Shown one piece after another: positions 1 to 6,037 of a stretch of 6,037 bases of DNA (position 1 is its first letter; every line of letters begins with the position of its first letter). This stretch comes from Bacteroidota bacterium (lineage in GTDB: Bacteria > Bacteroidota > Ignavibacteria > Ignavibacteriales > Ignavibacteriaceae). The position numbers were made by a program, and so were the translations under genes. The stretch spans positions 1 to 6,037 of the forward strand of contig JAUZPC010000193.1 in assembly GCA_030706105.1 (NCBI GenBank), read 5' to 3'. Below the pieces are notes generated by a model. The model was given only the letters and a program-made list of their open reading frames with translations, ran no database searches and was not told where the DNA came from.

Positions 1-1413
1 ATTTTGATCCGATTTCCATTCCAAGTTAAAAGAGATAAAATACAGACACAAAAAGATATTCAGAATAAACCACTTTATATCTATAGGAATACAAAATTTA
101 ATCTCAGTAAAAAGCAAGTGATTGATCTTCTTATGGGAACAAAACTTTATGGAAACCCCGAGATTGCACTTAGGGAATTATTACAAAATTCTATTGATGC
201 ATGCTTGCTTAGAAAAGCACAAGAAGAAAAATGGGGTAATCTATATAAACCTGAAATTTCTGTGAAGTATTATAAGGAAAATGATGATATAATTCTAGAA
301 GTGGATGATAATGGAACTGGAATGGACCAATATATTATAGATACTTATTATTCCCAAATAGGCTCGTCCTTTTATAAATCAATTGATTTCTACAACTTAA
401 AATCTGAGTCAAACGCAGAATTTACCCCAACTTCTAGATTCGGAATAGGGATTTTATCATGCTTTATGGTTGCTGATACAATAATTGTTAATACCAAAAG
501 AGTTTATGCCGCACACCAATCAAGCGAAGCGTTGCAAATTTGCGTGGAAGGCCAAGAAAGTATTTTTTGGATTAAAGAGGGTATACGACAAACCCCTGGT
601 ACTTCAACAAAATTAATTCTAAGAAAAGAAGAAAACCCTTGGGGTGAAATGACCGAAGATAATTTCGTAAAATCTGTTGATAATATTTTGCCTAATCCAC
701 CTTTTAAAATTAATATTCATACAACTACTTCAGTAGAAGTAAAAGACGAAAATAGTTTTCTTCAAAAAACAACGGAATCCTTAAAAGATAAGACGTGGAA
801 ATCCCATGAAAACTTAAGACTATTTGAGATTCAGTTAAATAATAAAAAGAAAGACATAGTTGGTTCAGCAAGAGTCGCTATTCTAGAAAGTCACAGAAAA
901 CCAACTCCAATAATTGAACTTAATTCACGAAAAATTAAAATCGAAGGCCAATATTTTACATTAGAACGTCAGATGGAAATTAGTGAAAACTCCATATCGG
1001 AGACATCAAAATCAATTACAATAACTGACGATGGTGAGATTCGCGAAAGCACATCCATAAGTGAATTCGCAAGGTCAAGGTCAAAATTATCATTACATGG
1101 AATTGAAGTTCCAACTACTTTATTCTCTTACGAGTGGAATCTTAAGAGAAATCAAGTTCGAATATCATGGCCATTTCCTTTAATTCTTATTGTCGATGTC
1201 TGCGGTAAACGAGATTTAGATCTTAATTCTGCAAGAACCGAGGTTGTTATGTCAGATAAATGGATTGAATTCGAAGAGGAATTAGCCTATTTGATTTGTA
1301 AAGGGATCTCACAAAAAACATCAAAAAGGTATTGGAGCCAACTTAAAAAAATATTTATGCAAAATACTAAGAATAAGATTTTCGTAAAAGGGCTTTCAAA
1401 AGTAACACAATAG
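1..1413 (+). CDS. Hsp90-like GHKL ATPase (HATPase_c_3 type), 5' partial
   Basis: The reading frame is open from base 1 to the TAG at 1411-1413. The only early start-like codon is TTG at 4, with no visible ribosome site, so the gene probably begins upstream. Residues are numbered from that TTG. The three ATP-binding motifs of the GHKL fold are present: the N-box RELLQNSIDA (E58, N62, D65), DDNGTGM (D102, G104, G106), and SRFGIGILSCFMVAD (G147, G149), which closely resembles the Hsp90 lid/G2 motif. Further on, DLDLNSARTEVV (about 404-415) resembles the Hsp90 middle-domain segment that carries the catalytic arginine; R411 is the likely equivalent. It is not ordinary HtpG: the charged linker and C-terminal dimerisation domain are not evident and the rest is divergent. 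Relatives I recall carry this module behind an N-terminal HD or other domain, which cannot be checked here. ATP binding is well supported; client, partner and role (chaperone-like, signalling or defence) are unknown. Confidence 0.82.
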   Translation: MLIRFPFQVKRDKIQTQKDIQNKPLYIYRNTKFNLSKKQVIDLLMGTKLYGNPEIALRELLQNSIDACLLRKAQEEKWGNLYKPEISVKYYKENDDIILEVDDNGTGMDQYIIDTYYSQIGSSFYKSIDFYNLKSESNAEFTPTSRFGIGILSCFMVADTIIVNTKRVYAAHQSSEALQICVEGQESIFWIKEGIRQTPGTSTKLILRKEENPWGEMTEDNFVKSVDNILPNPPFKINIHTTTSVEVKDENSFLQKTTESLKDKTWKSHENLRLFEIQLNNKKKDIVGSARVAILESHRKPTPIIELNSRKIKIEGQYFTLERQMEISENSISETSKSITITDDGEIRESTSISEFARSRSKLSLHGIEVPTTLFSYEWNLKRNQVRISWPFPLILIVDVCGKRDLDLNSARTEVVMSDKWIEFEEELAYLICKGISQKTSKRYWSQLKKIFMQNTKNKIFVKGLSKVTQ

Positions 1414-1414
1414 T

Positions 1415-1442
1415 GCATATTGTCACTGGTTATGCGATTTTT
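1415..1442 (+). terminator. Weak intrinsic-terminator-like hairpin after the Hsp90-like gene
   Basis: GCATA at 1415-1419 pairs with TATGC at 1431-1435 across an 11-base loop, and five T residues follow at 1438-1442. It starts one base after the stop codon, which suits a terminator. The stem is only 5 bp (6 with a wobble pair) and has few G-C pairs, so it may be chance. Confidence 0.3.
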
Positions 1443-1502
1443 GAATTTGGGCTTATAGAATGATATACTTATAAGTGTTCATTAAATTATTAATTTGCTT
1501 TT

Positions 1503-1595
1503 GCCGATTTGGAAGAATCAGAATTTATCCAGCCGCAGCACGTAAGCGAAGCCATACAGTACCGCAGCCTCGACCGGCAGCTTTGGAACCATTGA
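1503..1595 (+). pseudogene. comM: Remnant of the 3' end of a ComM/YifB (Mg-chelatase-like AAA ATPase) gene
   Basis: The frame beginning GCC at 1503 reads ADLEESEFIQPQ, then HVSEAIQYRSLDRQLWNH, then TGA at 1593-1595. This is the characteristic C-terminal tail of ComM/YifB proteins (pattern IADLEGS..I...H..EAIQYRSLDR.LW), a AAA+ helicase-like protein that in naturally competent bacteria aids branch migration during transformation. Only about 30 codons of a roughly 500-codon gene remain. Upstream, the frame meets a stop at 1491-1493 and the family similarity ends abruptly near 1502, so there is no start and the rest of the gene is missing. The natural stop is intact. The segment is about 53% G+C by hand count, clearly above its surroundings, which makes it stand out as older or foreign coding sequence. 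It is non-functional as it stands. The identification rests on recalled family sequence, not a database search. Confidence 0.75.
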
Positions 1596-1715
1596 TGATA
1601 GATAAAGTTCTCATATATATTTGCAGGTAATACAGTATATTAAAAACAGACTCTGTAAATTCTAAGGAAAGATAATTGTAAACTTAACTTAAATTGATCG
1701 AATCCGGGTAAGCTT

Positions 1716-1722
1716 AAAGGAG
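1716..1722 (+). promoter_or_regulatory. Shine-Dalgarno site of the dehydrogenase gene
   Basis: AAAGGAG lies five bases before the ATG at 1728. It is a near-consensus ribosome-binding site and fixes the start codon. Its strength contrasts with the weaker sites before the two TPR genes. Confidence 0.85.
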
Positions 1723-1727
1723 TATTT

Positions 1728-2720
1728 ATGAAGGCAATTGTATACAGAAAGTATGGTTCGCCGGAGGTTGCTCACCTCGAAGAAGTTGAAAAACCGACAC
1801 CGAATGACAACGAAGTACTAATTAAAATTCATGCTACAACTGTAAACAGAACAGACTGCGGATTCCGGAAGCCGGAATATCCAGTAATTATTAGGATGAT
1901 TAATGGCTTCTTCAGACCAAAAAATAAAATTTTAGGGAGTGAGTTAGCCGGTGAAGTTGAATCAATAGGTAAAAATGTAAAATCATTTAAACCCGGTGAT
2001 CAGGTATTCGGGTTAAGATGCAACTATTTCGGGGCTCATGCCGAATACATTTGTCTCCCTGAAACTGGATCATTTACCACTAAACCAGCTAATATGTCAT
2101 ATGAGGAAGCTGCTGCTGTATGCGATGGAGCTTTTTTGGCTTTAAATTATATTCGTAAGATTGATTATAAAGACAAACCTAAAGTTCTTATAAATGGTGC
2201 TGCAGGGTCTATTGGTTCCGCTTGTGTTCAGCTTGCGAAATACTATGGGGCAGAAATTACAGCTGTATGTAAAACAAAAGACTTTGAAATAGTTAAATCC
2301 CTAGGTGCTGATAATGTAATTGATTACACTAAAGAAGATTTTACTAAAAGCGGTCAATTATTTGACGTTGTACTTGATTCAGTAGGGAAAAGCTCTTTTT
2401 TCAAATGTAAAAAAATTCTGAAACCCAAAGGGATATACTTTTCAAGTGAACTGGGATTTTTACTGCAAAATATTTTCTTGTCACTTATAACCCCTCTGGC
2501 AAAAGGGAGAAAAGTAATGTTCCCCATCCCTAAAGATTGTAAAGAAGATATTATTTTTCTTAGAGAACTTATTGAAGCAGGGCAATACAAAGCAGTAATA
2601 GACAGACGGTACCCTTTAGAGCAAATTGCCGATGCTTACAGGTATGTTGAAACAGGTCAGAAAACCGGAAATGTCGTCATTACTTTGGGGCATGATAACG
2701 GGACAGTGCAGGCAAAATAG
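1728..2720 (+). CDS. Zinc-free medium-chain NAD(P)-dependent alcohol dehydrogenase / quinone oxidoreductase-like protein
   Basis: This complete 330-residue protein belongs to the MDR superfamily. The N-terminal GroES-like substrate domain (about 1-125) contains NEVLIKIHATTVNRTD (28-43) and the ILGSELAGEVESIGKNVKSF block (68-87), followed by KPGDQVFG (88-95). The Rossmann cofactor domain carries the dinucleotide loop NGAAGSIGSACVQLA (156-170), then VKSLGADNVIDYTKEDF (189-205), DVVLDSVGKSSF (213-224) and LKPKGIYF. The C-terminal RRYPLEQIADAYRYVETGQK and GNVVITL (about 293-319) are typical of the family and complete the fold. The zinc ligands of classical alcohol dehydrogenases are absent: GSE replaces GHE and there is no four-cysteine structural lobe. 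Reduction of a quinone, enone or similar carbonyl with NAD(P)H in the cytoplasm is therefore more likely than alcohol oxidation, despite the usual database label. The substrate cannot be told. Length is normal, with a short extra tail (GHDNGTVQAK). It appears to be transcribed alone, with gaps of more than 300 bases on both sides once the comM remnant is set aside. Confidence 0.93.
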   Translation: MKAIVYRKYGSPEVAHLEEVEKPTPNDNEVLIKIHATTVNRTDCGFRKPEYPVIIRMINGFFRPKNKILGSELAGEVESIGKNVKSFKPGDQVFGLRCNYFGAHAEYICLPETGSFTTKPANMSYEEAAAVCDGAFLALNYIRKIDYKDKPKVLINGAAGSIGSACVQLAKYYGAEITAVCKTKDFEIVKSLGADNVIDYTKEDFTKSGQLFDVVLDSVGKSSFFKCKKILKPKGIYFSSELGFLLQNIFLSLITPLAKGRKVMFPIPKDCKEDIIFLRELIEAGQYKAVIDRRYPLEQIADAYRYVETGQKTGNVVITLGHDNGTVQAK

Positions 2721-2820
2721 CCGCACATTGCCGGCCGTGAGGGGGCCCAATCTGTTGTCCATCTGAACTTAAGTGAAGCACCACAGGTTGCGAGCTTTGA
2801 GGGGAAGTTGTGCCATATTC
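2721..2820. other. GC-rich non-coding patch downstream of the dehydrogenase, origin unknown
   Basis: By hand count 55 of these 100 bases are G or C, well above the neighbouring AT-rich DNA and similar to the comM remnant on the other side of the dehydrogenase. It contains the palindromes GCCGGC, GGGCCC and ACTTAAGT (2767-2774), and a GCACCAC/GTTGTGC imperfect inverted repeat at about 2780-2812. No frame on either strand gives a family I recognise, and no integron attC core sites are present. It could be gene debris or a dispersed intergenic repeat. Together with the leader region that follows, it fills the gap of about 360 bases before the kinase gene. Confidence 0.45.
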
Positions 2821-2834
2821 AGGTTATTAAAATT

Positions 2835-2866
2835 TTTGTCAGACTTATAATTTTACCCTATGTGCG
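2835..2866 (+). promoter_or_regulatory. Candidate promoter for the TPR histidine kinase
   Basis: TTTG at 2835-2838 and TATGTGCG at 2859-2866 are 20 bases apart, which roughly fits the Bacteroidota -33 TTTG / -7 TAnnTTTG pattern (the second box matches 5 of 8 positions, counting the two free ones). The same place also gives TTGTCA, 17 bases, TATGTG as a poor sigma-70-like match. If real, transcription would start near 2870 and leave a leader of about 210 bases that holds all the hairpins described below. The -7 box is weak. Confidence 0.22.
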
Positions 2867-2893
2867 CTAAACCACCTACATTATTTAAAATTA

Positions 2894-2935
2894 TTTTCGA
2901 TAATTGATGAGGGATAACTGTGTGCTTATCGGAAA
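2894..2935 (+). other. Leader segment able to form two alternative hairpins
   Basis: TTTTCGATAA at 2894-2903 can pair with TTATCGGAAA at 2926-2935 (10 bp with one G-U wobble, 22-base loop). Inside that loop, GATAA at 2913-2917 can instead pair with the same TTATC at 2926-2930 (5 bp, 8-base loop). The two structures exclude each other. This is visible in the sequence; any regulatory role is inferred. No U-run follows, so neither form looks like an intrinsic terminator. Confidence 0.4.
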
Positions 2936-2945
2936 GTAAGATAAA

Positions 2946-2971
2946 GGTAATTATTATTCTTAATAATTGCC
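2946..2971 (+). other. AT-rich hairpin in the kinase leader
   Basis: GGTAATTATTA at 2946-2956 pairs with TAATAATTGCC at 2961-2971 around a TTCT loop. All 11 positions pair in RNA, one through a G-U wobble; as DNA it is a 10-of-11 dyad. No T-run follows, so it is not a standard terminator. It could be an RNA element or a binding site for a dimeric regulator. Confidence 0.45.
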
Positions 2972-2975
2972 GGAA

Positions 2976-3023
2976 AAGTCACGTCTCTGAGTAACACCCT
3001 AAGGTGTACAGAGCCAAGGACTT
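2976..3023 (+). other. Nested three-helix hairpin in the kinase leader, candidate cis-regulatory RNA
   Basis: Three helices stack in register. AAGTC (2976-2980) pairs with GACTT (3019-3023), CTCTG (2985-2989) with CAGAG (3009-3013), and ACACC (2994-2998) with GGTGT (3003-3007), closing on a CTAA loop. Internal loops are ACGT opposite CCAAG, and AGTA opposite A. That gives 15 perfect base pairs in 48 bases, separated by asymmetric internal loops, which is the shape of a folded RNA rather than a terminator or a simple operator. It ends about 60 bases before the kinase start. It matches no riboswitch class that I can recall; the c-di-GMP-I type was considered and does not fit. Confidence 0.45.
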
Positions 3024-3083
3024 AAATTAACATGAAGGTTTCTTGATTACTGCAAAAACATATATGACCTTTTGGAAATGATT

Positions 3084-5057
3084 ATGAAAAGTCAATATAA
3101 ATTATTTGTTCTTTTCATGATTTTACTATGCGTAAACACTTACTGCCAAAAGCATACTGCCGACAGTCTCAGCAAATTAATTGAAACTTTAAATGGCGAG
3201 AGAAAAGTTGATGCTATAAATGAACTGGCGGATATTTATTACTATATAGATACGAAGAAATCAATTGAATATGCTGAACAGGGATTAAGAATTGCATACA
3301 GCATTAACTATCAAAAGGGGATAGCTGCTAATTACGGGACATTAGGTTTTAGTTATGTTAATGTTGATAATCAAAAAGCCATTGAATATACAAACAAAGC
3401 ACTTGAAATCAGGTATAGAATAAATGATAAACCCGGACAGGGGAATTCCCTTAATATGCTTGGAGTCATTCATTATTATACAGGCGACTATCTAATTGCA
3501 ATTGACTATCATATAAAGGCCCTCAAAATTCGTGAAGAAGTTGGTGACGAATTTGCAATTGCTACTTCATACAATCATATTGCTTTGGTGCTAATTGCTT
3601 TGGAAAATTATGACACGGCAATGGAATACCTTAAGAAAGCACTAACACTTGTTATAAAAACAAAAGACGAGGCCGGGACAGGTATTATAAATGACAACAT
3701 AGGCAGAATTTATGAAAGAAAGGGAGATTTCAGGAAAGCCAATGAATATTTCAGCAGGTCATTAAAAATAAATAAGGAAATTGGTAATCTGAAATCCGAA
3801 GCCAATTCTTGTTTTAATATTGCTGAAGTATATAAGGATATGAAGGATACTGCCAACGCAATAAAATATTATAAATATGCTGCGGACATTTATTCGCGTT
3901 TAGATGAAAAAAATGGAATTGCGAATGTTGAAAATGGGATTGCAAAAATATATAAAATGGCAGGATTGACCGACCAGGCTATTTTGCATGCGTCGATTGC
4001 CCTTAAAAATGCTCAACTGATAAACTCTCTCGTAAATATATCTTCAGCCGCTGACATTTTGCAGGGAGAGTACTCCAAGATGGGAGACTATAAAAATGCT
4101 TATTCCTACATGGAAATTTACGTTAAGGCCAAAGACTCTTTAATAAATATTGATAAAATAAAAAGGTTGAGTAAAAAGGAATATGATTACAGAGTGGAGA
4201 CGATGAAGAAAGAACAGGACAGCAGACTTGAAAAGCAAAAACTGTTCATTTATATTCTCTCCCTAACTATAGTATTGTTGGTTGTTATCTTTATCCTTAT
4301 ATTTTTCAGCTACAGGCAAAAAAAGGTTTCCAATGAAAGACTTAATGCTCTTAACCTGCGGCTGAAAGAACTAAACTCCACAAAAGATAGATTTTTTTCA
4401 ATAATTGCGCACGATCTTAAGAGTCCTTTTCTTGGGCTAATGGGCTATTCTCAAATACTTTCTGAAGATTACACTCAACTGCAGGAAGGTGAGAAGAAAA
4501 TCTATATTGGTAATATTCATGAGCTTACTAAATCTACTTATAAATTACTGGAAAATCTGCTTGAGTGGTCGCGGCTCCAAACCGGTAAAATAGAATTTAA
4601 TCCGGAGCTATGTAATATTTATGAGGTTTTGTATCAGACCTTGGACCTCCTTGCAAAAACGGCGGAGAATAAACGAATTTCCATTGAAAACCTAATCGAT
4701 AAAAACCTTACCGTAAAAGCAGATAAACATATGCTCCAGACGGTGGTCAGAAACCTTATTTCAAATTCGGTTAAGTTTACAAAACCGAATGGACATATCT
4801 CTGTCAAAACTGAAAAAAAAGCCAACAATATTCATATTTCCATACAAGATGATGGAGTGGGTATGAATAAGACGACAATAAATACTCTTTTCAGAATAGA
4901 TAAAACTACAAGCACAAAAGGAACTGTAAATGAAGAAGGTACCGGATTGGGACTTCTGCTATGCAAAGAAATGATTGAACTTCATAATGGAAAAATTTGG
5001 GCTGATAGTGAAGAGGGTAAAGGGAGTATATTCTATATTTCGCTGCCAAATGAATAA
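3084..5057 (+). CDS. TPR-containing membrane sensor histidine kinase
   Basis: This 657-residue protein has a signal peptide (about 1-21, hydrophobic 7-20) and then about eight TPR-like units repeating every 40 residues between about 44 and 350. A charged, coiled-coil-prone stretch (352-386), one transmembrane helix (about 387-410) and a short linker helix follow. HisKA contains FFSIIAHDLKSPF with phospho-accepting H443. The HATPase has the N-box NLISNSVKFT (N557, N561), DDGVGM (D589, G591, G593), F603, and GTGLGL (G619, G621, G623), so it looks catalytically intact. The TPR part should face the periplasm and sense a ligand or protein, and the kinase part the cytoplasm. There is no receiver or output domain and no response regulator nearby, so its partner is encoded elsewhere. 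Start choice: TTG at 3072 and ATG at 3078 are also in frame, but ATG at 3084 aligns exactly with the start of the downstream paralogue and has GGAA six bases before it. Confidence 0.94.
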   Translation: MKSQYKLFVLFMILLCVNTYCQKHTADSLSKLIETLNGERKVDAINELADIYYYIDTKKSIEYAEQGLRIAYSINYQKGIAANYGTLGFSYVNVDNQKAIEYTNKALEIRYRINDKPGQGNSLNMLGVIHYYTGDYLIAIDYHIKALKIREEVGDEFAIATSYNHIALVLIALENYDTAMEYLKKALTLVIKTKDEAGTGIINDNIGRIYERKGDFRKANEYFSRSLKINKEIGNLKSEANSCFNIAEVYKDMKDTANAIKYYKYAADIYSRLDEKNGIANVENGIAKIYKMAGLTDQAILHASIALKNAQLINSLVNISSAADILQGEYSKMGDYKNAYSYMEIYVKAKDSLINIDKIKRLSKKEYDYRVETMKKEQDSRLEKQKLFIYILSLTIVLLVVIFILIFFSYRQKKVSNERLNALNLRLKELNSTKDRFFSIIAHDLKSPFLGLMGYSQILSEDYTQLQEGEKKIYIGNIHELTKSTYKLLENLLEWSRLQTGKIEFNPELCNIYEVLYQTLDLLAKTAENKRISIENLIDKNLTVKADKHMLQTVVRNLISNSVKFTKPNGHISVKTEKKANNIHISIQDDGVGMNKTTINTLFRIDKTTSTKGTVNEEGTGLGLLLCKEMIELHNGKIWADSEEGKGSIFYISLPNE

Positions 5058-5097
5058 TGGTAACATTCTAAGATAATGTAAAAGTACAGATGAATTC

Positions 5098-5133
5098 TAA
5101 TGAATCAGACAAAAAATAATTGTTGAATCATTA
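5098..5133 (+). terminator. Imperfect stem-loop after the kinase gene, possible terminator
   Basis: TAATGAATCA (5098-5107) and TGAATCATTA (5124-5133) pair at 9 of 10 positions, and inside them ACAA (5109-5112) pairs with TTGT (5120-5123), leaving one bulged G and a 7-base loop. It lies about 40 bases after the kinase stop, where a terminator would be expected, but the stem is AT-rich and the following ATTTATAAA is a poor U-run. TGAATCA also occurs twice as a direct repeat, so a protein-binding site is possible. The rest of the 5058-5320 gap holds nothing I can support. Confidence 0.3.
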
Positions 5134-5320
5134 ATTTATAAAGCTTATATTCTTTTTGCGGAAATTCTTATTTATTGAACATCAAAAAAAATTATAAATT
5201 TAGAGCTTTGCTTTAGTTCCGAGTAATAAAACTGAATTAAAAGTGCTATGTATTCATGTTTTGTTTATTTATAAAAATTATTCTGAACTGTAATTTTTAA
5301 TCCATAGAATCAAGAGGTTT

Positions 5321-6037
5321 ATGAAATATCTATTTAGAGTCTTCTGTCTTAATATGATGGTATTGTGTATATGCTTATATCCACAGCAAAAAACAGCCGA
5401 CAGTCTGGTAAACCAATTAAGTAAATTGAGCAGCGAAAAGAGAGTTGATGCGTTAAACGAGATTTCAGATATCTACATTAATATAGATACAAGGACTTCA
5501 ACAGAGTATGGACTGCAGGCGCTAAAACTGGCAGAATCCATAAATTATGCTAAGGGGATTGCATGCAGTTATAGTAATATCGGGTTTTCATATATAAATG
5601 TTGATAACCCAAAAGCAATTGAATATACACGGAAATCTCTTGAACTGAGCCGAAAGTTAAACAACCAGGCAGGCGTTGCCACTTCGTTAAATGTTTTAGG
5701 CATTATCTATTATTATGAAGGTGACTATCATAGTGCGATTGATAATCATTTAAATGCCCTTAAAATAAGGGAAGAACTTGGCGAAGACAAAAAAATTGCC
5801 ACTTCATTGAACAATATAGCCTTAGTGCATATTGCTTTAAACAACTATGAAACCGCACTCGAATATTTGAACAGAGGGCTGGCTATCCGTGAAAAAAACA
5901 AAGATAAAAAACGAATAGCTATTGTCTATGATAATATTGGGGATGTATATTCCAAGATGGGCAAATATGATAAAGCTTTTGACTATATGAAAAAAGCTCT
6001 TGCAATTCATAACGAATTAGGCAATGTTCAGCTTATG
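5321..6037 (+). CDS. TPR-repeat sensor protein, tandem paralogue of the kinase's sensor region, 3' partial
   Basis: The frame opens at ATG 5321 and stays open to the window end (239 codons). AGAGG at 5313-5317 is a weak ribosome site only three bases from the start. The protein has a hydrophobic signal peptide (about 4-20) and then TADSL at the mature N-terminus, followed by 40-residue TPR units. Examples are ATSLNVLGIIYYYEGDYHSA (120-139), ATSLNNIALVHIALNNYETA (160-179) and the unit from IAIVYDNIGDVY (199-210). It aligns with the upstream kinase from residue 1 to 239 with no gaps and about 51% identity by hand count, so the two arose by tandem duplication. The output domain lies beyond the window. 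A histidine kinase is most likely by analogy, but related TPR proteins can end in other outputs, such as a cyclase or a DNA-binding domain. Confidence 0.92.
   Translation, partial: MKYLFRVFCLNMMVLCICLYPQQKTADSLVNQLSKLSSEKRVDALNEISDIYINIDTRTSTEYGLQALKLAESINYAKGIACSYSNIGFSYINVDNPKAIEYTRKSLELSRKLNNQAGVATSLNVLGIIYYYEGDYHSAIDNHLNALKIREELGEDKKIATSLNNIALVHIALNNYETALEYLNRGLAIREKNKDKKRIAIVYDNIGDVYSKMGKYDKAFDYMKKALAIHNELGNVQLM

Noticed and set aside
2354..2590. Minus-strand open frame of 78 codons inside the dehydrogenase gene.
   Set aside because: It lies wholly opposite a well-supported gene and its translation shows no recognisable domain; it is a shadow frame.
2700..2860. Integron attC site downstream of the dehydrogenase (cassette-like layout).
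   Set aside because: No RYYYAAC / GTTRRRY core pair is present in the region.
2721..2870. In-frame open extension of 49 codons after the dehydrogenase TAG.
   Set aside because: The family's normal C-terminus is already complete before the stop, and the extension resembles nothing I know. An open run of this length is plausible by chance.
2904..2935. Hammerhead-ribozyme-like core: TTGATGAG, a short GATAA/TTATC stem, then GGAAA.
   Set aside because: The essential C of CUGANGA is a T, the base pair next to the GAAA is missing (G opposite G), and I could not find consistent stems I and III with a cleavage site. It is most likely chance.
2970..3030. Possible c-di-GMP-I (GEMM) riboswitch, because AAAGTCACG and later GAGCCAAGG recall parts of that motif.
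   Set aside because: The second conserved GACGCAAAGCC segment, the tetraloop and receptor, and the expected helix arrangement are absent. The actual pairing is a single nested hairpin.
3072..3083. Upstream in-frame TTG (3072) and ATG (3078) as the kinase start.
   Set aside because: Both would add residues not present in the paralogue, whose first residues align with ATG 3084. The GGAA spacing also suits 3084 best.
4634..4828. Minus-strand open frame of 64 codons inside the histidine kinase gene.
   Set aside because: It is antisense to the conserved HisKA/HATPase region, with no recognisable protein features.

Overview
The window is AT-rich (about two thirds A+T by eye). It reads as accessory or loosely packed chromosomal DNA from a member of the Bacteroidota/Chlorobi/Ignavibacteriota group. 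That placement is inferred from the periplasmic-TPR sensor kinases, the style of the medium-chain dehydrogenase, and a ComM-type C-terminal tail. A clear Shine-Dalgarno site before the dehydrogenase fits the Ignavibacteria/Chlorobi side somewhat better than classical Bacteroidetes, but the species cannot be named from this sequence. All genes recognised are on the + strand.

Layout: (1) 1-1413, most of a GHKL ATPase with Hsp90-like N-terminal and middle-domain motifs, probably cut off at its 5' end by the window. (2) 1414-1727, an intergenic stretch with a weak terminator-like hairpin and a 30-codon, GC-rich remnant of the 3' end of a ComM/YifB (Mg-chelatase-like) gene that keeps its own stop codon. 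(3) 1728-2720, a complete zinc-free medium-chain NAD(P)-dependent alcohol dehydrogenase/quinone reductase-like gene with a good ribosome-binding site. (4) 2721-3083, a GC-rich patch of unknown origin, a weak promoter candidate, and then three successive hairpin-forming segments that would lie in the 5' leader of the next gene. (5) 3084-5057, a complete sensor histidine kinase: signal peptide, about eight 40-residue TPR units, one transmembrane helix, HisKA and HATPase. (6) 5058-5320, a gap holding an imperfect inverted repeat. (7) 5321-6037, the start of a tandem paralogue of the kinase's TPR sensor region (about 51% identical over 239 residues without gaps by hand count), cut off by the window end before its output domain.

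How the parts relate: the two TPR proteins are almost certainly a duplicated sensor pair sensing related cues. No response regulator is visible here. The Hsp90-like ATPase and the dehydrogenase have no evident functional link to them. The isolated comM 3' end next to the Hsp90-like gene looks like a recombination or insertion junction. The most unusual non-coding signal is the structured leader before the kinase, with a nested three-helix hairpin and a neighbouring segment able to form two mutually exclusive hairpins. I did not find a convincing complete new multi-gene system.
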